Assembly (NCBI RefSeq): GCF_001661345.1
Contig: NW_017962933.1
Location: 1 to 64,000 of the forward strand
Length of the DNA stretch: 64,000 nucleotides
Direction: 5' to 3'
Source of the DNA: Ascoidea rubescens DSM 1968
Taxonomy: Eukaryota; Ascomycota; Saccharomycetes; Ascoideales; Ascoideaceae
Both the position numbers and the translations under genes were made by a program. The notes beneath the pieces were generated by a model, which did not search any database, was not told the DNA's origin, and saw only the letters and a list, made by a program, of their open reading frames with translations. Of this stretch, positions 27,938 to 37,354 are shown piece after piece. Positions within the stretch are counted from its first letter, which is position 1. The number at the start of each line of letters is the position of its first letter.

Positions 27938-29296
27938 ATGAGCTCAAGACAAAACAAGAAAACCACCTCAATAACAGACTTTTTCCTGAAGATTCAACCA
28001 CCAAAGCCTAAAAACGTCGTGAAAAAAAATAATAAAGAAAACGTTATCAATCGGTCACTGAATAAATCAACTAATCAAAAAAATAATAAAACAGGTGTTG
28101 GAAATTTCTTTTTTTCCTCAAATTCTACGCTTTCCAATGGTGGTATAAACAACAATAACCAAAATTTAAAACGAAAATCAAATCAATTAACTTTGTCTAG
28201 CCTTAATGTTAAGAAAATTAAACCCTCATTTGATAAAGAATCATGGGTCAATTCTTTAACTCCTCAACAAAAAGAATTACTAGAACTAGAAATAAATACA
28301 ATTGAATTATCTTGGTTGGAATTGCTACATAAAGAATTTACAAAATCTTATTTTCTAACATTAAAACGTTTCTTAAACTCAGAATATCGCTCAGGTAAAA
28401 TTGTCTTTCCACCCAAAAATGACATTTACTCTTGGACAAGATTAACACCACTATCGGAAGTTAAAGTACTAATTCTTGGTCAAGATCCTTATCATAATTT
28501 CAACCAAGCCCATGGTTTAGCATTCTCTGTCAAAAAACCAACTCTTCCACCTCCTTCATTAAAAAATATGTACAAATGTCTTCAAATAGACTACCCAAAT
28601 TTTGTTATCCCATCAGGTTCAAACTTAACTGGCGATCTAACCCCATGGGCTAATCAAGGTGTTCTAATGTTAAATACCTGCTTGACTGTTAGAGCTCATA
28701 TGGCAAATTCGCATTCCAAAAAAGGCTGGGAAATGTTCACAGAAACTGTAATCAAAAACTTATTGCATTATAAAAACCAATTTGAAAATCAAGGTATTGT
28801 TATATTGGCTTGGGGCTCTCCTGCTCAAAAGAGAATTGAAGGCATTGGTTTCAAAAGGATCAATTCAAATAACCAAAATTTACTACTAAAATCTGTTCAC
28901 CCAAGTCCTTTAAGTGCTGCAAGAGGTTTTTTTACCTGTAAACATTTCAAACTATGCAATGATTGGCTATCTCTGCACTCTGATGAAGGAAAAATAATCG
29001 ATTGGGCTTTGGTTCCTGGAAATACTTTAATCACCAAACTTCCCGAAATGGAAAAGAAACAAGAAAATCTAGAAAAAGAAGAAGAAAAGAAAATGGAAAA
29101 AGAAAACAATATTGGAAAAAAGGATGAAATTAAAGATGATAGCGAAAATAGTAAAAATACTTTTCCAATTGAAAACAACTCTGAAGAGAACCCTGAAAAG
29201 GATGGTAAAATTACCAATTTGAAAGAAGCTGCTGTGGAAACAAGCAGTGAAATCGGACATGAGAAGACAAAAAACCCTTCTGCTCCCAATCAATAA
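27938..29296 (+). CDS. UNG1: Uracil-DNA glycosylase with long C-terminal tail
   Basis: UNG1 removes uracil from DNA in base excision repair. The family-1 catalytic core is complete: GQDPYH at 181-186 with catalytic Asp183, the beta-sheet GVLMLNTCLTVR, and HPSPLSAARGFF with His321. The N-terminal 100 residues are basic and Asn-rich and begin with TTSITDFF, a degenerate PCNA-interacting (PIP) motif with Thr in place of Gln; a nuclear role is likely. The core normally ends near the IDW at about 350. Here about 90 further residues form a Lys/Glu-rich tail (EMEKKQENLEKEEEKKMEKE) not usual in the family. Codon 17, just after FF, is a CTG. Confidence 0.95.
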   Translation: MSSRQNKKTTSITDFFLKIQPPKPKNVVKKNNKENVINRSLNKSTNQKNNKTGVGNFFFSSNSTLSNGGINNNNQNLKRKSNQLTLSSLNVKKIKPSFDKESWVNSLTPQQKELLELEINTIELSWLELLHKEFTKSYFLTLKRFLNSEYRSGKIVFPPKNDIYSWTRLTPLSEVKVLILGQDPYHNFNQAHGLAFSVKKPTLPPPSLKNMYKCLQIDYPNFVIPSGSNLTGDLTPWANQGVLMLNTCLTVRAHMANSHSKKGWEMFTETVIKNLLHYKNQFENQGIVILAWGSPAQKRIEGIGFKRINSNNQNLLLKSVHPSPLSAARGFFTCKHFKLCNDWLSLHSDEGKIIDWALVPGNTLITKLPEMEKKQENLEKEEEKKMEKENNIGKKDEIKDDSENSKNTFPIENNSEENPEKDGKITNLKEAAVETSSEIGHEKTKNPSAPNQ

Positions 29297-29578
29297 ACAA
29301 TCATTTTTATATACTCAATATTATACCAACTTAAGACAATGTTAAATTATATTTTATGCCTTCTCAATAAAAACTTAAATCAAATCACCATTACTGCAAA
29401 TCGCTGCATGAAAACGCACTATCTTTGATTCCACATTGATGGATTATCTCGATATTTATTTTTCGTATTTTAAACGATGCCTTCTGTTTTACGAAAAATA
29501 TAAATACTGAAATTATCATTCCTATCAAACTGCACTAAATACTTTTGTGTGCTATTGTGGTAAATTCATCCAAAGCAA

Positions 29579-31783
29579 ATGGTGTACTACTCTGAGCAAA
29601 TCAACCTTCAAGGAACTGATCCTACCAGATGGAGATTGCGAGTTGATGATTTGGGTGCCCAAAGATGGTATTATCTTTCAGAGGAAGAATCTGTCAAAGA
29701 ACCCCAAACTGACTATGTGAAATATTTATTAAATGTCGAATCTTTTCAAAGGCACCAGTTATATAAATCAGAGGAACAAAGATCTAAAAGAACTCCTTTT
29801 CAGGCTGCAATTGATGGTGCTAATTTTTTTAAATTGTTACAGGATCCCTCTGGTGTCTTTCCAACTCAATATAAAGGGCCGATGTTTATGAGCATTGGTT
29901 ACATTGCTGTTAGCTACTTCACAAAATCTGTTATCCCTGAGGCTACAAGGCTTGAGTTAATCAGATATATTGTTAATTGTGCACATCCTGTTGATGGTGG
30001 TTGGGGACTACATAACTCAGATAAATCGACTTGTTTCGGCACAACCTTGAATTATATCTCATTAAGATTGCTAGGATTGCCTTCTGACCATCCAAGTTGT
30101 GTCAAAGCAAGAAATACTTTGTTAAGACTTGGTGGTGCTGTTAGAAATCCTCATTGGGGGAAAGCGTGGTTATCACTTTTGAATTTATATAAATGGGAAG
30201 GTGTCAATCCAGCTCCACCTGAATTATGGCTAATGCCCTATGATTACAATCCACTACATCCTGGAAAATGGTGGGTTCACACTAGAGCAATTTACTTGCC
30301 ATTAAGTTATCTTTCCACTAATAAAATCCAGTGTGCTTTGGATCCTTTGCTAATAGATATCAGATCAGAAATATATAACAAAGATTATGACAAAATCGAC
30401 TTTTCCAAACAAAGAAATAATGTTTGTGGTGTGGATTTATATTATCCTCATAGTAAAGTGCTAGATGTAATGAACAGTTACATTGTCTTTTATGAAAAAT
30501 TTTTAAGACCTAAAGCACTTTTATCCTGTTCCAATAAACGTGTATACGATCTAATCAAGAAAGAAATCAAAAATACTGGTGATTTATGTATTGCTCCTGT
30601 CTCTTTTAGTTTCAATGCAATTGTTCTATATCTTGAAGAAGGAAAAAATTCAAGGGCCTTTCAAAACTTTTATAACGGGTTTATTGATATATTATCACTT
30701 GGTCCTTTAGGAATGACTGTCACTGGAACTAATGGATCTCAAGTGTGGGACTCTTCCTTTTTTGTGCAGTATCTTTTACAAGCAGGCTTTGGAGATTATC
30801 CCGAGTTTCATGAAATAATTTTAAAATCATATAAATTTCTTATCAGATCACAATTTACTGAAGATTGTGTTCAAGGTTCATTTAGAGATCCTAGGAAGGG
30901 AGCATGGCCATTTTCTACAAAAACGCAAGGTTATACAGTCAGTGATTGTACCGCTGAAGCTTTAAAAGCAATTATTATGGTCAGAAATCATCCAAATTTT
31001 CAACAATATAAAAGTCTTATTAAAGATGAAGAATTATATCCAGCTATTGATGTTTTATTATCTTTGCAAAATTTGGGAGATCATGAATATGGTTCATTTT
31101 CAACATATGAAAAAATAAGAGCACCTTTGTTACTAGAAAAACTAAATCCTGCTGAAATATTTAATAACATAATGGTTGAATATCCCTATGTTGAATGCAC
31201 AGACTCTTCAGTTCTCGGTTTAACTTATTTTAGAAGATATTTTGATTATCGCAAAAAAGATATTGATTTTGCAATTGAGCAAGCAATAAATTATATTGTT
31301 AATGCTCAACTTCCTGATGGTAGTTGGTATGGCTGCTGGGGGATATGTTTTACTTATGCAGGTATGTTTGCTTTGGAAGCTTTATCCACAATAAATAAAA
31401 ATTATGCTAATGATGAAACAGTTAAAAAAGGTTGTGATTTTTTTATTTCCAAACAACGTGAAGATGGTGGTTGGTCTGAGACTATGAAAAGTTCTGAAAC
31501 TCACACATATATTGAAGATAATAAAAGTTTAGTTGTTCAAACTGCGTGGTGTGTAATTGGTTTGTTACTAGCAGGTTATCCAGATATTGAGCCTATCAAG
31601 AGAGGTATCAAGTTAATAATGGATTTACAATTGAATAGTGGTGAGTGGCTTTTTGATGGGATAGAAGGTGTTTTCAATCATTCTTGTGGTATTGAATATC
31701 CTAACTACAAATTTTTATTTCCAATCAAGGCTCTTGGACTTTTTAAAAATAGATATGGTGATCTTCCTTTAAGTTCTTTATAA
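29579..31783 (+). CDS. ERG7: Lanosterol synthase
   Basis: ERG7 cyclises 2,3-oxidosqualene to lanosterol on lipid droplets and the ER in ergosterol synthesis. The 734-residue length is normal. It has the DCTAE catalytic motif at 456-460 (Asp456 is the proton donor) and repeated QW motifs, such as GSFRDPRKGAWPFS, LPDGSWYGCWGICFTYA and KQREDGGWSE. The signature VWDSSFFVQYLLQAGF is also present. The start MVYYSEQINLQGTDPTRW is the first ATG. By eye I found no in-frame CTG codon. Its stop is 65 bp from the convergent unknown gene. Confidence 0.98.
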   Translation: MVYYSEQINLQGTDPTRWRLRVDDLGAQRWYYLSEEESVKEPQTDYVKYLLNVESFQRHQLYKSEEQRSKRTPFQAAIDGANFFKLLQDPSGVFPTQYKGPMFMSIGYIAVSYFTKSVIPEATRLELIRYIVNCAHPVDGGWGLHNSDKSTCFGTTLNYISLRLLGLPSDHPSCVKARNTLLRLGGAVRNPHWGKAWLSLLNLYKWEGVNPAPPELWLMPYDYNPLHPGKWWVHTRAIYLPLSYLSTNKIQCALDPLLIDIRSEIYNKDYDKIDFSKQRNNVCGVDLYYPHSKVLDVMNSYIVFYEKFLRPKALLSCSNKRVYDLIKKEIKNTGDLCIAPVSFSFNAIVLYLEEGKNSRAFQNFYNGFIDILSLGPLGMTVTGTNGSQVWDSSFFVQYLLQAGFGDYPEFHEIILKSYKFLIRSQFTEDCVQGSFRDPRKGAWPFSTKTQGYTVSDCTAEALKAIIMVRNHPNFQQYKSLIKDEELYPAIDVLLSLQNLGDHEYGSFSTYEKIRAPLLLEKLNPAEIFNNIMVEYPYVECTDSSVLGLTYFRRYFDYRKKDIDFAIEQAINYIVNAQLPDGSWYGCWGICFTYAGMFALEALSTINKNYANDETVKKGCDFFISKQREDGGWSETMKSSETHTYIEDNKSLVVQTAWCVIGLLLAGYPDIEPIKRGIKLIMDLQLNSGEWLFDGIEGVFNHSCGIEYPNYKFLFPIKALGLFKNRYGDLPLSSL

Positions 31784-31848
31784 ATCTATATTTCCCTATA
31801 TTTTCTTATATATTATTATACTTATATTCCAAATTCTTTCTCTAAAAT

Positions 31849-32637
31849 CTAAAAAATAATGTCATCGCTACTTGTAGTTATAGAATTAAAATCTGTGTGA
31901 TTTTCTAACTGGGTAGCAATTTCTTTGGATTTGGATTTTTTAAAAAATGGTAAGTCAAAAGAATTCGTATTTTGAAGAAATTTCTTTTCATCGCCATTAT
32001 CTTGTTTAAATTCCTGAGTTACTACTGCCTCTGAAAAAACTGAATTATAATGAGTTTTTTGGTGACAGAAATGAGAAGAATCCATACTAAAAACAATGTC
32101 ATCATTTGATATCTCAGATATTTTTGTATTTTTTTTGTTTTCCAATGTATTGTTAATAGCATTGATTGATGAATCAAATAAGTTTATATCAGGTTCAGAA
32201 TTCAATGTTTGACAGAAAGTACTAAAAATCTGTTCAGAATCAGAAGAATCATCTAAATCTTGATGGTTTTGAAGAATTTCCACATCTTCAATTATGTTGG
32301 CTATTTTACTTTTTATCTCAAAGTTATTATTGTTCATTTCAATCGAATTGCATACAAAATCGTGCTCAGCTTTAAAAAATATATCTTCATCCAACTTTGC
32401 TTGTAAATTAGTATTATTTAGATTAATAGCTACTTTATTTTGATGGCGGTTATCAGGATTGGAATTGATGCTTTTTATGTTCTTAACAGCATTATCAAAA
32501 TCATCAGCGTTTATTTCTTTAATTTTTTCATACTCGCTAGAAGAAAGGTTAAATAGTGCCATTACGTTTTTAAAATTAATATTATGAGATTCAAACAATG
32601 TTCTAGCTGATGGATTCTTGAGATTGATTTTTTTCAT
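31849..32637 (-). CDS. Unknown acidic Asn/Ser-rich protein
   Basis: I do not recognise this 262-residue protein. It begins MKKINLKNPSARTLFESHNI and is rich in Asn, Asp and Ser. Two related short motifs occur, NDDIVFS in the middle and SSDDIIF as the very C-terminus. No signal peptide, membrane helix or known domain is visible, and it is probably mostly disordered. The continuous frame of 263 codons in AT-rich DNA with its own ATG supports a real gene. Its promoter faces the PMT4 3' flank. Confidence 0.6.
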   Translation of the reverse strand: MKKINLKNPSARTLFESHNINFKNVMALFNLSSSEYEKIKEINADDFDNAVKNIKSINSNPDNRHQNKVAINLNNTNLQAKLDEDIFFKAEHDFVCNSIEMNNNNFEIKSKIANIIEDVEILQNHQDLDDSSDSEQIFSTFCQTLNSEPDINLFDSSINAINNTLENKKNTKISEISNDDIVFSMDSSHFCHQKTHYNSVFSEAVVTQEFKQDNGDEKKFLQNTNSFDLPFFKKSKSKEIATQLENHTDFNSITTSSDDIIF

Positions 32638-32906
32638 TTGGAATAAGCGCTGGTGATTTATAGTTGGTTAAGCAAATTTGAGTGCGAAAATGATAACCAA
32701 AGCATATTACTTTTCATAAGAATTTCGGTTGTTCTTTTAATGTATATTGATCAAATGTTAAAAATGAATATATTATTTATAAAATATTAAATATAATGAA
32801 TAAAAGAGTTATGATATTAAAAGAACACAAGTTAAGTGAAGTAAAATATACAAATCCCAGCAGAGATTTTAGTTTTTATAATTAATTATTTACCAGATTT
32901 AACTGA

Positions 32907-35357
32907 TTAGTTATTATCGAGTTTATATTTGAAATCATTAGCAATAACGTTTTCATCAACTAAGGGTTTAGCTTTTTTAAAGTCAAAGCTTTCAGCAGAA
33001 GTGGTAACTGATTCAATGGGAGAACTTGCAGCATCATTAGCGTATAGACTATAGTCACTATAGAATGCAGAGCAATCGAAATCCCAAGTAGATACTAATT
33101 TTGATTTCTGGCATAAAGACTTGGTCCATGGTTCAGCATAAATCAAAGGAGAGTAGTTGTAAAAGAAGAGCCCTGATAATCCAAAAAAGGTAGCCAAAAT
33201 TGCATAAGACACATATCGGCGGTTAGCAAAAACAAATGAAACAAAAATATCAAAAAAGTGGGCTAATGCTAGGATTCCAAAATACAAAGATGGGATATAA
33301 TGATGCAAAAACAATTGACGAGTCATCAAAAACGATGGGAAGAAATGAATACCCCAACCGATGATAAAGTGAATCATTTGAATTGTCCAGTTGAAAACAT
33401 GAGCGTCTGTACAAACAGGCTTTCCTCTTTGCCAGTTGAGAATGTTGGCTGCAAGGTTGCAACAAAAGAAAAAAATAGCAGCAGAAGCAGACCACCAAAT
33501 AACAGCGTTACCCAAAAGATAAACTTGAGTGTGGTTGTGAACCCAGTAGTTGATACCACGAGTTAAAAATGGCCATGAGTGTGGTCTTGATTCCCAATTA
33601 TGAGGAGAATTCAAACCATTGTTGATATGCCATGCTCTCTTGTGGTGCTCGATGAATTTCCCTAAAAATGATGGTTTTTTATAGGAGACGGTTTCGGCGT
33701 CTTTTGGAAGAAATTCGTTTTCATTAGTTTCAATATACCAGTAAGATTTAGGAACAACACCTTGAGTGGCACATGTAACTTCTTGTTGTTCAAAACCCCA
33801 TTTGGGTAACTTGACTTCATGGGAAAATAAGTAGCAGCCAGTCATAGCATGACGCAATCTGAAAACAGTTTCTAAAGCTCTAACTTCTTGACGAGCATTT
33901 GGCTTTGATTTTTGTTGAACAATTTCAACAATAAAATCATCATTTGCATCACCGGCAAAGCCTGCGTAGCCATAGGCAGAAACTTCTTTTTGGTAATCTT
34001 GTTCGCTGACTGGTGCTTTATGATCATGAGAATGTAAACGACGTTGAGTCAACTTGTGCTTTAAACGGATTTTAGTACGATCCTTAATTTGTTCAAAGGA
34101 AGTTGGAACTTCAGTAACATTGTACAATTCAACTAGCCAGTGGTTATTTGAATCCAAATGAGGGTATAAAGTAATTTGTTGTTGTTTTGAACCAGTTTCA
34201 TATAAATGGTCATGGGAGTGTAAATAACCACCCTGAGTGGCAATATGACGAATTGTAACCAAAGAGCCAACACCAACCTGTGCTTTTGTAGTTTTGGGGA
34301 TGGTGTTACCAGATAAAGTAGATCTAAAAGCAGAAGACATAAAAGCAGAACCATCACCTTCATTTGGTAATAATTGGAAGTGAATGGAGAAAAAAAATAG
34401 ATATAGGATTAATGGAATACCAAGTAAAATAAAGCCTCTAGAAATAAAATGGAAAAATATTTTTTTTGTTGAAACATTTAAATCGCCAATAATGAACCAT
34501 AATTGCCAAATCATAAGAATACCAACCCATCCAATAGTGAACAAACCAACCCATTTTGAACTTACAGAAAAACCAAGACCAACTCCTGCTATTACCAAGG
34601 ATCTGAACCATTCAAATGAAAAGGGAGTTTGAATTTCAAACTTTTTGATTGAATAAACAGATGAAGCAATGAAGAACAACAAAGGAGAATCAAGAAGAAT
34701 ATATCTAGAAATAGTCACATTGGAGTTTTCAATTGCCAATAAAGCAGCAGCAAAAAAAGAAGTGATAACTCTACAACCTGTTGCTCTTAAAGTTAAATAA
34801 CAATAAAGGACAGTTCCAACACCAAGAAGAGCAGGAAATGCACGCATCATTAAATAGGGAGTGGTTTCAGGGTATACATCACCAATATTTTTGAATGGGA
34901 AATCTCCTTTAAAACCAAATATATATCCAATTGCAGCAAACAACATTTTTGCTAAGGGGGGATGAACATCCATGAAGTATTTTCCATTAATGTACTTGGA
35001 AGCAAACCCACCAAAATGAACTTCATCAAAGACAACTGAGTTTGGTTTTGACAATGCATGGAATCGAATTAGAATTGTAAAAAACAATAGCACAGCGATA
35101 AGAAGTTTTTCCTTTGGATTTACCACAGATCTTTTTCGAATCAAATCCTCAGATGGAGATGTCACAACAAAAGGACGAGAAACACCATCCTTTATTATGA
35201 ATTCTGTTATGGGATCGCATGGATCAACTGTTTTTGGTTGTGGTTTAGATGGAATATCAAGATCTATTATAGAACTGGAAGCAGAGGTGGAGTTAAAGTT
35301 AGCATTCGACCTTTTAGAGGACAATTTTGAAGACTTTTTAGAGCTTTTTTTAGCCAT
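32907..35357 (-). CDS. PMT4: Protein O-mannosyltransferase PMT4
   Basis: PMT4 transfers mannose from dolichol-phosphate mannose to Ser/Thr of secretory proteins in the ER. The 816-residue protein starts at MAKKSSKKSSK, the first ATG. It is a multi-pass GT39 enzyme: the first luminal loop has VVFDEVHFGGFASKY with the catalytic Asp-Glu, then DVHPPLAKML. The central luminal MIR repeats begin GSLVTIRH and include GGYLHSHDHLYE and RLHSHDHKAP. Several C-terminal helices carry FLMTRQLFLHHYIPSLYF. The SVVFDEVHFG and Lys-rich N-terminus fit PMT4 rather than PMT1/PMT2. Nothing is truncated. Confidence 0.93.
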   Translation of the reverse strand: MAKKSSKKSSKLSSKRSNANFNSTSASSSIIDLDIPSKPQPKTVDPCDPITEFIIKDGVSRPFVVTSPSEDLIRKRSVVNPKEKLLIAVLLFFTILIRFHALSKPNSVVFDEVHFGGFASKYINGKYFMDVHPPLAKMLFAAIGYIFGFKGDFPFKNIGDVYPETTPYLMMRAFPALLGVGTVLYCYLTLRATGCRVITSFFAAALLAIENSNVTISRYILLDSPLLFFIASSVYSIKKFEIQTPFSFEWFRSLVIAGVGLGFSVSSKWVGLFTIGWVGILMIWQLWFIIGDLNVSTKKIFFHFISRGFILLGIPLILYLFFFSIHFQLLPNEGDGSAFMSSAFRSTLSGNTIPKTTKAQVGVGSLVTIRHIATQGGYLHSHDHLYETGSKQQQITLYPHLDSNNHWLVELYNVTEVPTSFEQIKDRTKIRLKHKLTQRRLHSHDHKAPVSEQDYQKEVSAYGYAGFAGDANDDFIVEIVQQKSKPNARQEVRALETVFRLRHAMTGCYLFSHEVKLPKWGFEQQEVTCATQGVVPKSYWYIETNENEFLPKDAETVSYKKPSFLGKFIEHHKRAWHINNGLNSPHNWESRPHSWPFLTRGINYWVHNHTQVYLLGNAVIWWSASAAIFFFCCNLAANILNWQRGKPVCTDAHVFNWTIQMIHFIIGWGIHFFPSFLMTRQLFLHHYIPSLYFGILALAHFFDIFVSFVFANRRYVSYAILATFFGLSGLFFYNYSPLIYAEPWTKSLCQKSKLVSTWDFDCSAFYSDYSLYANDAASSPIESVTTSAESFDFKKAKPLVDENVIANDFKYKLDNN

Positions 35358-35664
35358 TATGTAGTAGAGCCTCTGGAAGAGCGTATTGTGAATGGTGCAA
35401 CAACTAAAACAACCAATTGGCAAACAAAGGTATCTGGATGAGACTGAGCTGCTAGAGAAAGAGGTTGAGATGGATTTTGGAAATTTCAAATTCGCTCCAC
35501 GTCAACTTCTTTCTGCTTATGTAAGCGGTGTGTGTTATAAAGAGCAGATCAGATCAGAGCTGGTATTGGTTAAGATTGTTGTATTTAAATCAAAAAAAAA
35601 AGAACTATACACTATAGATTGATAAAAAGTAATTGCTTCGACGATAAAGGCGTATGTGTTTTGT
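35358..35664. other. PMT4 promoter and 3' flank of next gene
   Basis: About 305 bp between two minus-strand genes. No ATG-initiated frame of interest and no clear element. Confidence 0.5.
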
Positions 35665-36432
35665 TTAATCGCGCTTCCAACGAACATCACCTTGTTGTCT
35701 GGCATAGTAGATACCACCAACAGCGATATTGGTGTTCCATTGATCAATAACCGAACATAAAGCAGTGGACAATGCAATTTCTCTGGAGATTTTGGTTTCA
35801 TCGACCTTCAAAGTCCATCCAAACGACCCAGAGGTCGAGCCAGGCACAGTAACTTCAGCAATTCTCTCACGAACCTCCGATTCCTTTTCAGCCATGTTTT
35901 TAACTCTTTCCAAATACTTTCCAGAGGTTGTCCATTGATAAGTGTAGCCATCTGCCAAAGTGAAAATACGATAACTATCAATGGCATCGACTCTATGGTT
36001 GATAACATGCCAGCCAAGCTCAGAAGCTGGTAACCCACAAGCTGATTTAATTAATAGGACATTTGATCTCAAACCTGCTCTGACTGCAGCCATTGGCTCG
36101 TCTTCTCCATCAGGACCTGTGTTTCTTATATCTGATGAATACATCTTATAAGCACCTTTAACTGCTCTTGACCTGACAAACCAGTACAATCTCTTTTCTG
36201 AATCTGATGGACCATAGGCAGTTGAGTCCTCTGCTTTTGTATCATAAACATCAAGAACTTTTGAGCCAGTTCCAAATCTCTTTTTGACAACAAAAATACT
36301 TAAATCTTCATCTTTTGGTAATTCAATGATTCTTGGAATATAACGAGACGACTTTCTGTGAGGATGAAACAACACAGCTTTAGCGCAGACAAGTGGTCTC
36401 ATAACAGGACTTAAAACTAGTTCGACTGGCAT
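35665..36432 (-). CDS. Conserved-looking unknown protein
   Basis: A 255-residue protein with an even, non-low-complexity composition, typical of a folded and well-expressed protein. I cannot name it. It starts MPVELVLSPVMRPLVCAKAV. Distinct blocks are LSIFVVKKRFGTGSKVLDVYD, LYWFVRSRAVKGAYKMYSSD, IDSYRIFTLADGYTYQWTT, and a C-terminal TALCSVIDQWNTNIAVGG. Alternating hydrophobic strands and the final helix recall tubby C-terminal-like/LURP-one beta-barrels, but that is only a guess. There is no signal peptide; the protein is probably cytosolic. Confidence 0.75.
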   Translation of the reverse strand: MPVELVLSPVMRPLVCAKAVLFHPHRKSSRYIPRIIELPKDEDLSIFVVKKRFGTGSKVLDVYDTKAEDSTAYGPSDSEKRLYWFVRSRAVKGAYKMYSSDIRNTGPDGEDEPMAAVRAGLRSNVLLIKSACGLPASELGWHVINHRVDAIDSYRIFTLADGYTYQWTTSGKYLERVKNMAEKESEVRERIAEVTVPGSTSGSFGWTLKVDETKISREIALSTALCSVIDQWNTNIAVGGIYYARQQGDVRWKRD

Positions 36433-36539
36433 CTTGAATAAAAATTAATATTATAGGCTTAACAGTGGCAATAAGAAAATTATCTTTAAAAATTTGCAAT
36501 TGAATTAAAATAATTAGCTAAAGTTTGTTGGTGATAAAA

Positions 36540-36567
36540 GAGAGAAAGAAGAAAGAAAGAAAGAAAG
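36540..36567. repeat. (gaaa)n microsatellite
   Basis: A purine tract of gaaa/gaaag units about 110 bp upstream of the unknown gene's ATG. Confidence 0.7.
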
Positions 36568-37204
36568 ATAAAGAAATAAAAAAACACTCAAATACCAAAG
36601 GGATCAGATATTTTTTTGTCTAAACTTTGAAGTTTCTGTGAACTATTAAAATGGTTTTTGTGCAACATCATTGAAAAACCTTTTTTTTTCTGTTGTTGTT
36701 TTTGCTGTTTTTGCTTCTTGAACACAGAAAAAAAGATTTGTCAATGGGGAGGGAGCTGCAGACGTATGTAAACCAAACTGATGGAAGTATAAATGAAGCA
36801 AGTGATGAGGTGGGTGATTCATGAAATCAGGATTATTATCGATAAAATAGCACTGGTTTTGATTGATATGTATTGATTGGTGATTCAATCGAGATAAACT
36901 TTTGGATATTGGAGGAAGTTGAAATGAGAAAAAAAGATATTTTTGATTGTTAGGAATTTGCTTTGGTTATAGTTCGGGTGTTAATAAAAGTGATAATGGT
37001 GGTGGTGATGATGATGGTAATGATAATGAATGATACAATAATTGCATGATAATAATGGTCAATGTCTTTACTTATAAACGAAAACAAAAAATGCTATTTC
37101 AATTAAAAGTAATCATAAAATAAAAGAACTTGATTTTGAATAGTGAAATTTAAACCAGAATAAGGAAAAAAAACATAAAAAGAAGTGAAAAAAAAATAGA
37201 CTAA

Positions 37205-37262
37205 ACGAAACAAAACAAAACAAAACAAAATCAAACAAAACAAAATAAAATAAAATCAAACA
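37205..37262. repeat. (aaaac)n / (aaaat)n pentamer repeat
   Basis: About eleven pentamer units, aaaac shading into aaaat, in the CBK1 3' flank. Confidence 0.75.
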
Positions 37263-37354
37263 AATTTAGTGAGTAAAGTAAAGTTAAATAATTAAATAAT
37301 TAAGCCAGATTGAAATAAATAATTTAAAAGTAATACATCGTAACATAATAATAA

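Larger units (their letters stand above)
36433..37354. other. Long intergenic region with simple repeats
   Basis: About 920 bp: promoter of the unknown gene and 3' flank of CBK1. It contains a (gaaa)n tract at about 36540-36567 and an (aaaac)n pentamer tract at about 37205-37262. The 80-codon minus frame at 36646-36888 starts at a non-ATG codon and is not credible. Confidence 0.55.

Noticed and set aside
36646-36888. 80-codon minus frame between CBK1 and the unknown gene
   Set aside because: Starts at a non-ATG codon, His/Asn-rich, no family resemblance.
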